Part shown: piece after piece, positions 35,726 through 47,671 of the stretch
Layout: each line of letters opens with the position of its first letter
Numbering within the stretch: the stretch's first letter is position 1
Source of the DNA: Glutamicibacter creatinolyticus
GTDB lineage: Bacteria; Actinomycetota; Actinomycetes; Actinomycetales; Micrococcaceae
Direction: 5' to 3'
Length of the DNA: 64,000 nt
Assembly (NCBI RefSeq): GCF_006094275.1
Contig: NZ_CP034412.1
Span: forward strand, 2,170,001-2,234,000
Notes under the pieces: generated by a model
The model's input: the letters and a program-made list of their open reading frames with translations, nothing else
Database searches by the model: none
What the model was told of the DNA's origin: nothing
Translations under genes and position numbers: made by a program

Positions 35726-36331
35726 CTACATGAAGATGATGCTCACGATCGGCTCGATATAGCCGTGGAAGGCCTTGCCGTCGCGCATCAGGGAACTGCT
35801 GGCCACCACGGTGGCTTGGCCCATCAGCCAGGCGCGCGGTTCGTTCAGCGGCACCTCCACCAGCTGCATGTGCACCGCCTCCCGCGCGGCCAGGTGCTCG
35901 ATGCCCCGGTCGGCCAGCAGCACCTCGATCTCATCCATCCGCTTGGGAACATACTGGGCGCTGCGCAGCACAAAGTCTTCAAGGCATTCATGGGCAAACA
36001 ACGTGGTTTGCCCGTAGTGCGCGTTGGCCAGCTTCGCCAGCTCCGGGTAGCCCTGAGCATCCAGGTCAGGGATCCCGCCCACGTGATGTCCGTTTTGCAG
36101 CGAGCGCCCGTCTTTGACCAGGCTTTCCCACCACGAATACCATTCCTGGCGGATCTGTCCGTGGGAGGCCGGCGGCTGCAGGGGTCGCAACCGTCCCCGC
36201 TGCTCCAGTGCGCAGTTGGGGCCGAGCTCGTGGGGGTTGATTCCCCCCAGCTCGCGCAGGTACAGGGCCATCAGCAGCTGCGGGTTGGCGCAAACACCAA
36301 TTGACCAGTTATTCCCCTGCCGGAAATACAT
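35726..36331 (-). CDS. Hypothetical protein downstream of gltA
   Basis: 201 residues from the ATG at 36331 (MYFRQGNNWSIG); starts further upstream in frame are possible, up to 36415. No signal peptide or membrane helix is visible. The sequence has balanced soluble-protein composition (Trp-rich 'QEWYSWWESL', 'NAHYGQTTLFAHECLEDFVL'), so it looks real. I do not recognise the family. It lies downstream of the gltA terminator in the same direction. Confidence 0.6.
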   Translation of the reverse strand: MYFRQGNNWSIGVCANPQLLMALYLRELGGINPHELGPNCALEQRGRLRPLQPPASHGQIRQEWYSWWESLVKDGRSLQNGHHVGGIPDLDAQGYPELAKLANAHYGQTTLFAHECLEDFVLRSAQYVPKRMDEIEVLLADRGIEHLAAREAVHMQLVEVPLNEPRAWLMGQATVVASSSLMRDGKAFHGYIEPIVSIIFM

Positions 36332-36397
36332 GCGCACCACCTTGCCTATCGACGCACATCCCCCATAACCTTCCACGATACGCCGTACCCACTGCTT

Positions 36398-36451
36398 AAA
36401 AAAGGGCACCGGCACCCCGTGGCCCGCTGGGGGCCTGGGGGTGCCGGTGCC
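36398..36451 (-). terminator. Intrinsic terminator of gltA
   Basis: On the minus strand a 14-bp stem (36405-36418 with 36438-36451) is followed by C and T6, immediately after the gltA stop. Confidence 0.9.
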
Positions 36452-36473
36452 AGGAGACCGGCGCTACACGGGT

Positions 36474-37754
36474 TTAGAGGCCCGGGTAGTTGCGCTCGGT
36501 CTCGCCGATGTACAGCTGACGCGGACGGCCGATCTTGGTGTCCGGGTCCTTGATCATTTCGCGCCACTGGGCAATCCAGCCGGGCAGGCGACCGATGGCG
36601 AACAGCACGGTGAACATCTTCTCCGGGAAGCCCATCGCCTTGTAGATCAGGCCCGTGTAGAAGTCCACGTTCGGGTAGAGCTTGCGCTCGATGAAGTAGT
36701 CATCGTTCAGCGCCTTCTCTTCCAGGCTCATGGCGATGTCCAGCAGTTCGTTGCTGCCCTGCTTGGCCAGGATGTCATGGGCGGTCTTCTTGATGATCTT
36801 CGCGCGCGGGTCGTAGTTCTTGTAGACGCGGTGCCCGAAGCCCATCAGGCGCACGCCGTCTTCCTTGTTCTTGACCTTCTCCATGAACTTCTCCGGGGAG
36901 ATGCCCTGGGCGTGGATTTCGCGCAGCATCTTCAGCACGGCCTCGTTCGCGCCGCCGTGGGCGGGACCGAACAGGGCGTTGATGCCGGCCGAGACCGAGG
37001 CGAAGAGGTTCGCATCGGAGGAGCCGACCAGGCGCACGGTGGAGGTGGAGCAGTTCTGCTCGTGGTCTGCGTGCAGGATCAGCAGCAGGTCCAGGGCCTT
37101 GACCATGTCCGGGTCCAGCTCGTACGGCTCGGCGGCGGTGCCGAAGCACAGGCGCATGAAGTTCTCGACCATGTTCATCGAGTTGTCCGGGTAGAGCAGT
37201 GCCTGCCCGATCGACTTCTTGTGCGCGTAGGCGGCCAGCACCGGCAGCTTGGCCAGCAGGCGCATCGTGGAGCGCTCGACCTGTTCGTCGTTGTTCGGGT
37301 CCAGCGAGTCCTGGTACCAGGTCGACAGTGCCGACACGGCCGAGGAAAGCACCGGCATCGGATGGGCGTCGCGCGGGAAGCCGCCGAAGAAACCCTTGAG
37401 CTCCTCGTGCAGCAGGGTGTGGCGGCGCAGGCGGTTGTCAAAGTCTGCCAGCTGCTCGGCGGTGGGCAGCTCCCCGTAGATCAGCAGGTAGCTGACCTCG
37501 ACGAAGCTGGACTTCTCCGCCAACTGCTCAATGGGGTAACCACGGTAGCGCAGGATCCCTGCATCCCCGTCGATGTAGGTGATCGCGGACTTGGTGGCCG
37601 CGGTGTTCATGAAGCCCGGGTCGTAGGTGACCGCACCGGTGGTCTTCAGCAGCGGAGCCACGCTCAGCCCCTGGTTGCCTTCGGCGGCCGGTACCACTGG
37701 TAGTTCCAGGTTCGTCTGCCCATATGTGAGCTGCGCAGAATTGATCTCTGTCAT
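36474..37754 (-). CDS. gltA: Citrate synthase
   Basis: 426 residues from the ATG at 37754, with AGGAG upstream. Catalytic residues are in 'FGPAHGGANEAVLKM' (His), 'GFGHRVYKNYDPRA' (His/Arg) and the C-terminal Asp region 'LYPNVDFYTGLIY'. Length and the N-terminal domain fit the type II (hexameric, NADH-sensitive-like) class common in actinobacteria. It forms citrate from oxaloacetate and acetyl-CoA. Downstream of dapC in the same direction, 97 bp away. Confidence 0.96.
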   Translation of the reverse strand: MTEINSAQLTYGQTNLELPVVPAAEGNQGLSVAPLLKTTGAVTYDPGFMNTAATKSAITYIDGDAGILRYRGYPIEQLAEKSSFVEVSYLLIYGELPTAEQLADFDNRLRRHTLLHEELKGFFGGFPRDAHPMPVLSSAVSALSTWYQDSLDPNNDEQVERSTMRLLAKLPVLAAYAHKKSIGQALLYPDNSMNMVENFMRLCFGTAAEPYELDPDMVKALDLLLILHADHEQNCSTSTVRLVGSSDANLFASVSAGINALFGPAHGGANEAVLKMLREIHAQGISPEKFMEKVKNKEDGVRLMGFGHRVYKNYDPRAKIIKKTAHDILAKQGSNELLDIAMSLEEKALNDDYFIERKLYPNVDFYTGLIYKAMGFPEKMFTVLFAIGRLPGWIAQWREMIKDPDTKIGRPRQLYIGETERNYPGL

Positions 37755-37851
37755 TGCTTCTCCTAACCGGAAAGCTTGTAGTTCCGAAAGGTCAGTCGTC
37801 ATCGTCGAACATACCGCCAATTGGCCTCACCGCGCTAATCAGCGGATCATT

Positions 37852-38967
37852 TCAGCCCTGGCCGGCAGAGGTCAACCGCTCCACGGCCTGGGCGACGCGC
37901 TCGTCGGAGGCAGTGAGCGCGATCCGTACGTGCGATTCGCCTTCAGAACCGTAAAAAGCGCCGGGACCTGCAATGATTCCCAGCTCGGCAAGCCTTTGCA
38001 GGGTGTCCCAGCTGGAACGGCGTTCGGTGCACCACAGGTACAGCCCGGCCACGGAGTCCTCGATCCGCAGCCCGAAGCCCTCCAACGCCGGGCGCAGCGC
38101 GTCGCGCCGGGCCCGATAAATGTCTTTTTGTTCACGGACATGCGCCTCATCGTTTAGCGCGATGACCATGGCGTGCTGCACGGGTGCCGGGACAATCATT
38201 CCCGCGTGCTTGCGGTTGTTGATCAGGGCCGGCATCAGGTTAGGGGCCCCGGCCACGAACGCGGCGCGGTACCCGGCCAGGTTGGATTGCTTGGACAGGG
38301 AGTACAGCGCCAGCAGGTCATCGATGTTTCCGTCGCACACCCGCGGATCAAGGATGCTGGGGACCTGGTCCTCGTATTCATCCCAGCCCAGCTCCGCATA
38401 GCATTCATCGGAGGCCACCACGGCCCCCAGCTCGCGGGCCTGGCAGACCAGTTCACGCAACTCCTGAATGTCGCGGACCTTGCCGGTGGGGTTCCCCGGC
38501 GAATTGACCCACACCAGTTTCAGGTTCGCCCGCTGCTGCTCGTCCAGGCTGGAGAGGTCATCGGTGGCCACACTGGTGGCGCCGACCAGTTGTGCGCCGA
38601 TGTCGTAGGTCGGGTAGGCGATGCGCGGGCGCACCACCACGTCCCCGGGGCCCAGCCCGAGCAGCAGCGGCAGCCAGGCCACCATTTCCTTGGAACCGAC
38701 CGTCGGCATGACGTCGTCGGTGCTCAGTGAGGTGACGTTGCGGCGCCGGGCGTACCAGTCCACGATGGCCTGGCGCACCTCGGTGGTGCCGTGCGTGGTG
38801 GGGTATCCCGGCGCGTTGCTGGCTTCGCGCAGTGCTTCCTGGATCAGTTCCGGGGTCGGGTCCACCGGGGTTCCGATGGACAAATCGACACTGCCCCCCG
38901 GATGCTTGGCGGCCACCTCGCGGTACGGGGCCAACTGGTTCCAGGGGTAATCGGGAAGCTGGAGCAT
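37852..38967 (-). CDS. dapC: Succinyldiaminopimelate transaminase
   Basis: 371 residues from the ATG at 38967, 13 bp after fdxA and with GAGG upstream. Class I/II aminotransferase: 'SIGTPVDPTPELIQEAL' at the N-terminus, 'WVNSPGNPTGKV', 'VASDECYAELGW', and the PLP lysine in 'SLSKQSNLAGYRAAF'. The fdxA-dapC pair is the arrangement known in mycobacteria, which supports DapC rather than another aminotransferase. It works between DapD and DapE in the succinylase route. Confidence 0.93.
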   Translation of the reverse strand: MLQLPDYPWNQLAPYREVAAKHPGGSVDLSIGTPVDPTPELIQEALREASNAPGYPTTHGTTEVRQAIVDWYARRRNVTSLSTDDVMPTVGSKEMVAWLPLLLGLGPGDVVVRPRIAYPTYDIGAQLVGATSVATDDLSSLDEQQRANLKLVWVNSPGNPTGKVRDIQELRELVCQARELGAVVASDECYAELGWDEYEDQVPSILDPRVCDGNIDDLLALYSLSKQSNLAGYRAAFVAGAPNLMPALINNRKHAGMIVPAPVQHAMVIALNDEAHVREQKDIYRARRDALRPALEGFGLRIEDSVAGLYLWCTERRSSWDTLQRLAELGIIAGPGAFYGSEGESHVRIALTASDERVAQAVERLTSAGQG

Positions 38968-38980
38968 GCGGTGATGAACC

Positions 38981-39304
38981 TCAGTCTTGGTTTTGCGGCG
39001 GCAGGGCGGCGACCAGCGGGTGGTCAGTGCCGGTGTTGCCAATTTTAGCCGCACCACCGGGCGAGCCCAGTTCGTCGAAGAAATCAACGTTAACGTTGTA
39101 GTAGTCGGCCCACTGCTCCGGGACATCGTCCTCGTAGTAGATGGCCTCTACCGGGCAGACCGGCTCGCACGCGCCGCAGTCCACGCACTCATCCGGGTGA
39201 ATGTACAAGGAGCGTTCACCTTCGTAGATGCAGTCGACCGGGCACTCTTCGACACACGCCTTGTCTTTCACGTCCACGCACGGCTGAGCGATGATGTAAG
39301 TCAC
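38981..39304 (-). CDS. fdxA: Seven-iron ferredoxin (3Fe-4S/4Fe-4S)
   Basis: 107 residues. Cysteines at 9, 17, 21 and 25 and at 40, 43, 46 and 50 give the 7Fe pattern ('CVDCGACEPVCP' for the second cluster). An acidic, Asp/Glu-rich C-terminal half follows. It is a small electron carrier, partner unknown. It sits 13 bp upstream of dapC. Confidence 0.95.
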   Translation of the reverse strand: MTYIIAQPCVDVKDKACVEECPVDCIYEGERSLYIHPDECVDCGACEPVCPVEAIYYEDDVPEQWADYYNVNVDFFDELGSPGGAAKIGNTGTDHPLVAALPPQNQD

Positions 39305-39522
39305 GGACCCGAGACCTTTCCTTGCACTTTTGATAGTTTCAACGTCTAGTCACCAGCGCATTACCGGCCTGTAGGCGGAACGCATATCTGGCTTTCTGGA
39401 TACCAGTCTAGTCCTGTTGTGCAATGTGGGAAGCTCCCGGAGGCCCGCTGTGACGTAACCGACCGAGGCCACCGGACGCAACGGTCTCGAAATGAAATTT
39501 TTGGAAATCTTGGAGCTGCACG

Positions 39523-39771
39523 GTGCTTAACATTGACGATTTAAGACCCGGGGACCGGGTTGTGTTGCGGTATCGGCTTGACCAGCCCGCACCGACGGGG
39601 CACGGAGAAACGCTAACCGACGCGTTGGGTGAGATCGTGACCGTCACCGAAACCAGCGTTAGCGTGCAGACCCGGCGCGAAGTGGTCACGGTGAAGCGTT
39701 CGCGCATTACCCACGCCAAGCGGGTTCCCCCGCCGCCGCCCCGCCGTGCCCGGCGCCCCCAGCAGCAATAG
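39523..39771 (+). CDS. Small SH3-like basic protein, unknown function
   Basis: 82 residues, GTG start. It reads like a short all-beta domain ('DLRPGDRVVLRYRL', 'LGEIVTVTETSVSVQTRREVVTVKRSRITHAKRV') and ends in a Pro/Arg-rich tail. It resembles the N-terminal SH3-like part that precedes GNAT domains in some actinobacterial proteins; here no acetyltransferase follows. It is divergent from fdxA. Family call is tentative. Confidence 0.6.
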   Translation: MLNIDDLRPGDRVVLRYRLDQPAPTGHGETLTDALGEIVTVTETSVSVQTRREVVTVKRSRITHAKRVPPPPPRRARRPQQQ

Positions 39772-39849
39772 CGCGGTGCCGCCGACCGGCGTGGAGGAGC
39801 GCGAAACGCGATGTGATTTGAAGATACCAATCACTGACGGAAAATCACG

Positions 39850-39855
39850 TATGCT
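39850..39855 (+). promoter_or_regulatory. Putative -10 box for leaderless HTH regulator
   Basis: TATGCT, 6 nt before the ATG at 39862; no Shine-Dalgarno sequence is visible in between. Confidence 0.5.
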
Positions 39856-39861
39856 GGCTGT

Positions 39862-40356
39862 ATGCCAACCGATGAGCAAGTCCAGGCCCGGGCGCGGGCC
39901 CTGAGTTCGCCCCTGCGGCTGAGGATTCTGCGCCTGTGTCTCCATGAGTCTCGCACGAACAAGGAGATCGCCGACATCCTTGAACTGAACCCGGCAACCT
40001 CGCTGCACCATGTGCGTACACTGGTCAGCAACGGGTTCCTGGCCGCCGAGGAGCCGCGGCGCGGCAACCGCGGGGCGAAGGAAGTCCCCTACCGCAGCAC
40101 CCGGCAATCCTGGGGCACCCGGATCCCGGATGCGGCGCCGATGCTAGTTGACACGTTCCTGCAGGAGATCAACGGGCTGGATCCGGAGGAGATCCAGGTC
40201 ATCCGGGTGGGTCTGAAGCTCTCCGAAGCCACCCAGAAGGAAATGATTGGCCGGTTGCGCGAAGTGATCGAGGACTACGCGTTGCGCGAGCCCGAAGCCG
40301 ACGGGGTGCCGACCTCCCTGTTCATGGCCCACCACCTGGACATCACCGGCAACTGA
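39862..40356 (+). CDS. Winged-helix transcriptional regulator (ArsR-like)
   Basis: 164 residues. The N-terminal winged helix is clear ('SSPLRLRILRLCLHESRTNKEIADIL', 'NPATSLHHVRTLVSNGFL'). The C-terminal half is helical and lacks the metal-binding CxC of classic ArsR metal sensors, so it probably senses something else. Target unknown; typA lies convergent beyond a small membrane protein. Confidence 0.85.
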   Translation: MPTDEQVQARARALSSPLRLRILRLCLHESRTNKEIADILELNPATSLHHVRTLVSNGFLAAEEPRRGNRGAKEVPYRSTRQSWGTRIPDAAPMLVDTFLQEINGLDPEEIQVIRVGLKLSEATQKEMIGRLREVIEDYALREPEADGVPTSLFMAHHLDITGN

Positions 40357-40393
40357 TGCGCCACGGGTGCGGCCTGGCTCCCACCCAAAAACC

Positions 40394-40445
40394 AGCAGCG
40401 GTCCCCGCGTCCCCCGGCAGTGCCGGGGACGCGGGGACCGCTGCT
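40394..40445. terminator. Bidirectional terminator after HTH regulator
   Basis: A 21-bp stem (40394-40414 with 40425-40445) between converging genes, one of the longest inverted repeats in the window. Confidence 0.85.
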
Positions 40446-40461
40446 TGTCTGTTGCTGTTCT

Positions 40462-40911
40462 CTAGGGCCGGGCGCCAATCGCGGCGCGTGCGGGCCGGCG
40501 CAGGTTGCGCCGGGCGAACAGCAGGGCCACGACCGCCGGAACCAGCATGCCGTAGACCCATAGGGTCGAGGCCAGGGCCGGGCCGGGCATGTAGTCGTAC
40601 AGGCTCAGCGGGGTGATCAACCGGTCGTTGCCGTTGAAGGTCAGCACCCCGACCACCACGTAGCATCCGATGAAGCCAAGGGCACCGCCCAGCAGCTTGC
40701 CGCTGGCCACGCTGGCCCAGTAGACCAGCAGGCCCAACAGTAGCCAGGCCAGTGCCAGACCCCAGAACACCGGGACATCCCCGGCGTAGAACAGGGAGGC
40801 GTGGATGGTGCTGCCCAGGAGCCCGGCCACGAGCGCTGTCACCAGCGCCCGCCACAGGGCCCCGGGCAGCGATCCGCGGAAGGGGCCCTGGTTAGCTGCG
40901 CGCGCGGGCAC
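40462..40911 (-). CDS. Four-helix membrane protein, unknown function
   Basis: 149 residues, GTG start. Its first ~20 bp overlap the typA 3' end. Four hydrophobic segments are seen ('ALVTALVAGLLGSTIHA', 'FWGLALAWLLLGLLVYW', 'GALGFIGCYVVVGVLT', 'LWVYGMLVPAVVALLFA') and an Arg-rich tail. Family not recognised; the overlap with typA suggests the two are translated from one mRNA. Confidence 0.7.
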   Translation of the reverse strand: MPARAANQGPFRGSLPGALWRALVTALVAGLLGSTIHASLFYAGDVPVFWGLALAWLLLGLLVYWASVASGKLLGGALGFIGCYVVVGVLTFNGNDRLITPLSLYDYMPGPALASTLWVYGMLVPAVVALLFARRNLRRPARAAIGARP

Positions 40912-42799
40912 GGTAGGCCTTGACGCGGTCGTTGGCCGAGAGGATCACCTTGCGGATGCGGATCGCCTCCGGGGTGACCTCCACGCATTCGTCCTCACGG
41001 GCGAATTCCAGCGACTCTTCCAGGGTCAGGGTGCGCGGCGGGGTCAGGTTCTCGAAGCTGTCCGAGGATGCGGCACGCATGTTGGTCAGCTTCTTTTCCT
41101 TGGTGATGTTCACGTCCATGTCCTCGGAGCGCGAGTTCTCACCCACGATCATGCCCTCGTACACCTCGGAGGTCGGCTGCACGAAGAAGGTGCCGCGTTC
41201 CTGCAGGTTGATCATCGAGTACGGGGTGGCCACACCGGCGCGGTCGGCGACCAGCGAACCGTTGTTGCGGTATTCGATGGCACCGTGCCACGGCTCGTAG
41301 CCCTCGGCCAGCGAGGCGGCGATGCCGGCACCGCGGGTTTCGGTCATGAAGCGGGTGCGGAAGCCGATCAGGCCGCGGGCCGGAACCATGAACTCCATGC
41401 GCACCCAGCCGGTGCCGTGGTTGGTCATGTTGGTCATCCGGCCCTTGCGGGCGGCCATCAGCTGGGTGACGGCGCCCAGGAACTCCTCGGGCACGTCAAT
41501 GGTCATCAGCTCCATCGGCTCATGCACCTTGCCGTCGATGACCTGGGTGACCACCTGCGGCTTGCCCACGGTCAGTTCGAAGCCCTCACGGCGCATCTGC
41601 TCGACCAGGATCGCCAGGGCCAGTTCGCCACGGCCCTGCACCTCCCAGGCGTCCGGACGCTCGGTCGGCAGCACCTTCAGCGACACGTTGCCGATCAGTT
41701 CGCGGTCCAGGCGGTCCTTGACCTGACGGGCGGTGACCTTGGCTCCCTTGACCTTGCCGGCCAGCGGGGAGGTGTTGATCCCGATGGTCATCGAGATGGC
41801 CGGCGGGTCAACGGTGATCATCGGCAGCGGCTTCGGGTTTTCCAGGTCGGTAAGGGTTTCACCGATCATGATGTCCTCGATGCCGGCCACGGCCACGATT
41901 TCACCCGGCCCGGCTTCGGTCGCCGGGACACGGTTCAGGCCTTCGGTGGCCAGCAGCTCGGTGATCTTCACCTGCTTGTAGGTGCCGTCCTGGCGTGCCC
42001 AGGTCACCTGCTGGCCCTTGCGCAGGGTGCCGTTGAAGATGCGCAGCAGCGCCAGGCGGCCCAGGAATGGTGAGGCGTCCAGGTTGGTGACGTGCGCCTG
42101 CAGCACTTCGCCCGGGGTGTAGGACGGGGCCGGGACGTGGTCGATGATGGTCTTGAACAGCGGCTCAAGGTTGTCATTGTCCGGCAGTTCGCCGTCGCCG
42201 GGCTGGTTGGTGGAGGCGTAGCCGGCCTTGCCCGAGGCAAAGACGATCGGCACGTTCAGGATCTGGTCGATGTCCAGGTCCGGGGCCTCGTCGGCCAGGT
42301 CGGAGGCCAGGCCCAGCAGCAGGTCCATGGAGTCGGAGATGACCCCGTCAATGCGGGCATCGGGGCGGTCGGTCTTGTTGACCACGATGATCACCGGCAG
42401 GTTGGCGCTCAGCGCCTTGCGCAGCACGAAGCGGGTCTGCGGCAGCGGGCCCTCGGAGGCGTCCACCAGCAGCACCACGCCGTCGACCATGGACAGGCCG
42501 CGCTCCACCTCGCCGCCGAAGTCGGCGTGCCCGGGGGTGTCGATGATGTTCATGGTGATCTTGTGGCCGTTGGCGGCCGGGCCCTCATAGAACACGGTGG
42601 TGTTCTTGGCCAGGATGGTGATGCCCTTTTCGCGTTCCAGCTCACCGGAGTCCATCACGCGGTCTTCGGTTTCGCCGTGGCTGTCGAACGCACCGGTCTG
42701 CTGCAGCATCGCGTTGACCATGGTGGTCTTGCCGTGGTCAACGTGCGCCACAATGGCAACGTTGCGAAGATCTTCGCGAAGTGTGGTGTTTTCTGACAT
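40892..42799 (-). CDS. typA: GTP-binding translation factor TypA/BipA
   Basis: 635 residues from the ATG at 42799 (in-frame upstream ATGs give up to 653). G-domain motifs: G1 'AHVDHGKTT', G2 in '[12 protein letters not shown]', G3 '[10 protein letters not shown]', G4 'NKTDRP'. The C-terminal BipA signature '[18 protein letters not shown]' is present. It is a ribosome-associated GTPase that helps 50S assembly and growth under stress or cold. Confidence 0.95.
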   Translation of the reverse strand: MSENTTLREDLRNVAIVAHVDHGKTTMVNAMLQQTGAFDSHGETEDRVMDSGELEREKGITILAKNTTVFYEGPAANGHKITMNIIDTPGHADFGGEVERGLSMVDGVVLLVDASEGPLPQTRFVLRKALSANLPVIIVVNKTDRPDARIDGVISDSMDLLLGLASDLADEAPDLDIDQILNVPIVFASGKAGYASTNQPGDGELPDNDNLEPLFKTIIDHVPAPSYTPGEVLQAHVTNLDASPFLGRLALLRIFNGTLRKGQQVTWARQDGTYKQVKITELLATEGLNRVPATEAGPGEIVAVAGIEDIMIGETLTDLENPKPLPMITVDPPAISMTIGINTSPLAGKVKGAKVTARQVKDRLDRELIGNVSLKVLPTERPDAWEVQGRGELALAILVEQMRREGFELTVGKPQVVTQVIDGKVHEPMELMTIDVPEEFLGAVTQLMAARKGRMTNMTNHGTGWVRMEFMVPARGLIGFRTRFMTETRGAGIAASLAEGYEPWHGAIEYRNNGSLVADRAGVATPYSMINLQERGTFFVQPTSEVYEGMIVGENSRSEDMDVNITKEKKLTNMRAASSDSFENLTPPRTLTLEESLEFAREDECVEVTPEAIRIRKVILSANDRVKAYRARARS

Positions 42800-42944
42800 G
42801 CGTGAAGGCTCACTTCCGTCCGAGGAATTTCGGGTCATAGGGATCGGGGCCACTTTTGACCCAGCTATTTATTTTACGCGCTGCCGAGAAGTCCTCCGGT
42901 TTTCTGTGGCGTATTGAACACAAAAAAACTTCGGGAACCACGTT

Positions 42945-43466
42945 TCAGGCGGTCGGGACCCAGAACCTGAGCACCGTGGTGTCCCCGTTGTAGACGACGG
43001 CGGGTTGCGCCGCATCGGGCACTCCCCCACATCGTTCGATGGTAGCCCGGGACGCGGCGTTTGTCTCATTACAGGTAATCAGCGCCTGCTTTATCCCACG
43101 CTGGGCCAGCTCGGCGAGCGCGAAACGGCAGAGCCTGGTGGCCACCCCCTGGCCCCGGAAATCCGGTCGCACCCCGTAGCCGATGTGTCCGGCGAATTCG
43201 CGCAGGTAGTCGTTTAATTCATAGCGCACTCCGACACGCCCGACCAGCCGTCCGTCGATGAAACCACCGAAGGTGCCCGAGGCGACCCACCCGTCGGGAA
43301 GCCCCACCCCCTGGCGGTTGGCCTCCAACCTGTCCACAAAGTCCGCCCAGCTCTCCTTCGCCCCTCGGCCAACCAAAAAGTCGAAGTCATCGGCCTGAAG
43401 TTCGGCCTGGGCGGCCAGCGCCTGCTGCTCATCGGCCAGCTCGAATGGTCTGACCTGCCAGGACAT
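42945..43466 (-). CDS. GNAT family N-acetyltransferase
   Basis: 173 residues from the ATG at 43466 with GGAG upstream (an ATG 12 bp earlier is possible). The acetyl-CoA site is 'GYGVRPDFRGQGVATRLCRFAL', preceded by 'FIDGRLVGRVGVRYEL'. 'ALITCNETNAASRATIERCGG' completes the fold. Substrate unknown. It reads toward typA with 145 bp between. Confidence 0.88.
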   Translation of the reverse strand: MSWQVRPFELADEQQALAAQAELQADDFDFLVGRGAKESWADFVDRLEANRQGVGLPDGWVASGTFGGFIDGRLVGRVGVRYELNDYLREFAGHIGYGVRPDFRGQGVATRLCRFALAELAQRGIKQALITCNETNAASRATIERCGGVPDAAQPAVVYNGDTTVLRFWVPTA

Positions 43467-43586
43467 TGTGTTCTCCATTCAGCCATTATTCGCGCCCGGG
43501 CCTTGAATCGTCGAATTTCTGCAGCCACACTGGTCACAATGGCGGCGCACCTGCCGGCACGGAGGGCGCCGGGAAGGAGCGGGAGC

Positions 43587-43964
43587 TTGACGATTCCCGA
43601 TATCGGGCAGCGGCCGCGGGTTCCTGCCGCCACCCAGGTGCTGGTGCTCAGTGCCGCCTCGGCCCTGGGCTGCTACCTGCTGGCCCTCTCGCTGCCGGCC
43701 CCGCACACCTGGTTGCTGATTCCCTTTGCCACCGGCACCGGTCTGCTGATCGCTTTGGCCGGTGGCCTGGAACAGGCCTGGATGCGTATCCTGAGTGCCG
43801 TGCTGTTGGCGGCCTGTGTGCTCGCCGCGGTGCTGATCGGCTCCGCGGCCCTGTTTTCCTGGAGCTTCGCTCCGCTGGTGTTTGTGCACCTGCCCGCCGC
43901 GGTCGCCGCCTGGATGCGCCGGCGCAAGGCGATGACTCCCCGGGCAGGGGCCGGCAGACGGTGA
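43587..43964 (+). CDS. Small membrane protein, unknown function
   Basis: 125 residues from a TTG at 43587, chosen because AAGGAG lies 7 nt upstream; the frame is open from 43503. Four hydrophobic segments are seen ('LVLSAASALGCYLLALSL', 'WLLIPFATGTGLLIALAG', 'ILSAVLLAACVLAAVLIG', 'LFSWSFAPLVFVHLPAAV'), with Arg-rich ends. Family not recognised. It converges on the thiF gene with 21 bp between. Confidence 0.6.
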   Translation: MTIPDIGQRPRVPAATQVLVLSAASALGCYLLALSLPAPHTWLLIPFATGTGLLIALAGGLEQAWMRILSAVLLAACVLAAVLIGSAALFSWSFAPLVFVHLPAAVAAWMRRRKAMTPRAGAGRR

Positions 43965-43985
43965 AACACTGCCGGCTCGCTGGCA

Positions 43986-46209
<2,224 letters not shown>

Positions 46210-46352
46210 TGCGTATCGTGCCTCTCTTTCTGGTTGCTTTGGCTTTGGCTGGTGGCGCTCACCGGGGTGGCGGGCGGCGCCGGATGTCTGGGGTTGCCCG
46301 GGTTCGGGGCCGGATGCGCGGCGGACAGGACCGCCTGATCGGGCGACCGGGA

Positions 46353-47465
46353 TCAGTGGCTGGTGCTGCTGGCCGCGACCGGAAAGCGGTGCAGCCCCAA
46401 CAGCCCACGGTGCGTCCCCGGGTCGGCGCCCAGCAGCAGGTCACTGGCGATCCGGGCGCCCAGGGGTGCCAGCAGGACGCCGTGGCGGAAGAACCCGTTG
46501 CTCACCACCGTGTGGGCGTCCACCCGGTCGATGATGGGCCGGTCATCGGGGGTGCCGGGCCGGGGCCGGGCGATCACCTCGCGCAGGGAGGCGTCCATGA
46601 TCCCGGGCACCAGGCGCCGGGCATCATCCAGCAGGGTGTACAGCGCCTCCACGCTGACCAGGTCGTTGCCGTCCTCGCGGCTGCTGGCGCCAAGCACGAT
46701 GCTGCCGTCGCTGCGCGGCACCAGGTACACGTTGCGCCGGTGCACCACCCCGCGCACCGTGTGGGTGAGCAGCGGGTGTAGGTGGGCCGGCAAGTGCAGG
46801 CGCAGGATGTCGCCGTGCACCGCCCGCAACGGCAGCCGCGGGGTGCCGGGCACCTGTCCCAGGCCCGTGGCCAGCAGCACCTGGTCCGCCTCCAGCACCC
46901 GCCCGGTCTGGGTGTGCACCCGCGCCGTGGCGCCGCAGTGCTCCACTTCGCTGACCTGCTCCCGGATCAGGTCCTGCCCAAAATGCTCGATGAGGATGCC
47001 GGTCAGCGAGCGCGGATCGACCTGGTGGTCCTCGGGGAATACCAGGGCTCCGGCGATGTTCCCGGCCAGGGCCGGTTCCCTGCGCCGCGCCTGGGAGCCC
47101 AGCAGCATTTGGGTGGGCAACCCCAGCCGGTGGCGGACCTCCTCCAGCTCCTCCAGCGCCTGGCGGTCGGCGGCCTCGGCGGCGACGACCATGGTCGGGT
47201 TTTGCCGGTACGCCACCGTCGCTCCGGTGGCCTGCTGCACGCGCGCCACCAGTTCCGGGTAGAGCTGCGCCGAGTCGGCCATCATCTGGTGCAGCCGGTC
47301 CTGTCCCCAAACGATTTCCGCGGCCGGGGCGAGCATGCCGGCCGCCGCATGGCTGGCGCCCCCGGCGGGGTCAGGGTCGCAGAGCGTGACGCGCACCCCG
47401 CGGCTGCGCAGTTCAAAAGCGGTACATAGTCCGGCGATCCCGGCACCAACGATCACGACATGCAT
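46353..47465 (-). CDS. thiO: Glycine oxidase ThiO
   Basis: 370 residues. FAD Rossmann motif 'VVIVGAGIAGLCTAFEL' at the N-terminus and the DAO-family C-terminal 'IARPRPGTPDDRPIID'. It oxidises glycine to the imine used by ThiG. It is the first gene of the operon and directly follows the TPP riboswitch. Confidence 0.93.
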   Translation of the reverse strand: MHVVIVGAGIAGLCTAFELRSRGVRVTLCDPDPAGGASHAAAGMLAPAAEIVWGQDRLHQMMADSAQLYPELVARVQQATGATVAYRQNPTMVVAAEAADRQALEELEEVRHRLGLPTQMLLGSQARRREPALAGNIAGALVFPEDHQVDPRSLTGILIEHFGQDLIREQVSEVEHCGATARVHTQTGRVLEADQVLLATGLGQVPGTPRLPLRAVHGDILRLHLPAHLHPLLTHTVRGVVHRRNVYLVPRSDGSIVLGASSREDGNDLVSVEALYTLLDDARRLVPGIMDASLREVIARPRPGTPDDRPIIDRVDAHTVVSNGFFRHGVLLAPLGARIASDLLLGADPGTHRGLLGLHRFPVAASSTSH

Positions 47466-47473
47466 CAGGGCAC

Positions 47474-47572
47474 TTTCCTTCCTACGGCGGCATGACCCGC
47501 ATCAGGTGTGGCGGTCGGCACGAAGCCCTCTCAGCCTGGATCAACAGATCGCGCAGGCTCCCGCGGAGTTAG
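47474..47572 (-). promoter_or_regulatory. TPP (THI-box) riboswitch
   Basis: On the minus strand the conserved blocks occur in order: GGGAGCC, CTGAGAGGG, then ACCTGATGCGGGTCATGCCG and a 3' segment before AGGAAGG. These match the thiamine pyrophosphate aptamer, placed just upstream of the thiO ATG. Because AGGAAGG lies at the 3' end, translation control (sequestering the ribosome site) is likely. Confidence 0.93.
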
Positions 47573-47671
47573 AAGGATTATAGGCATGGTGCAGCTCACA
47601 AACACCAATTGCATGACGGCCGGTCCCGCCGGCGGGCCGCCGCACACACAACCCGTGGTTCACTGGGAGGC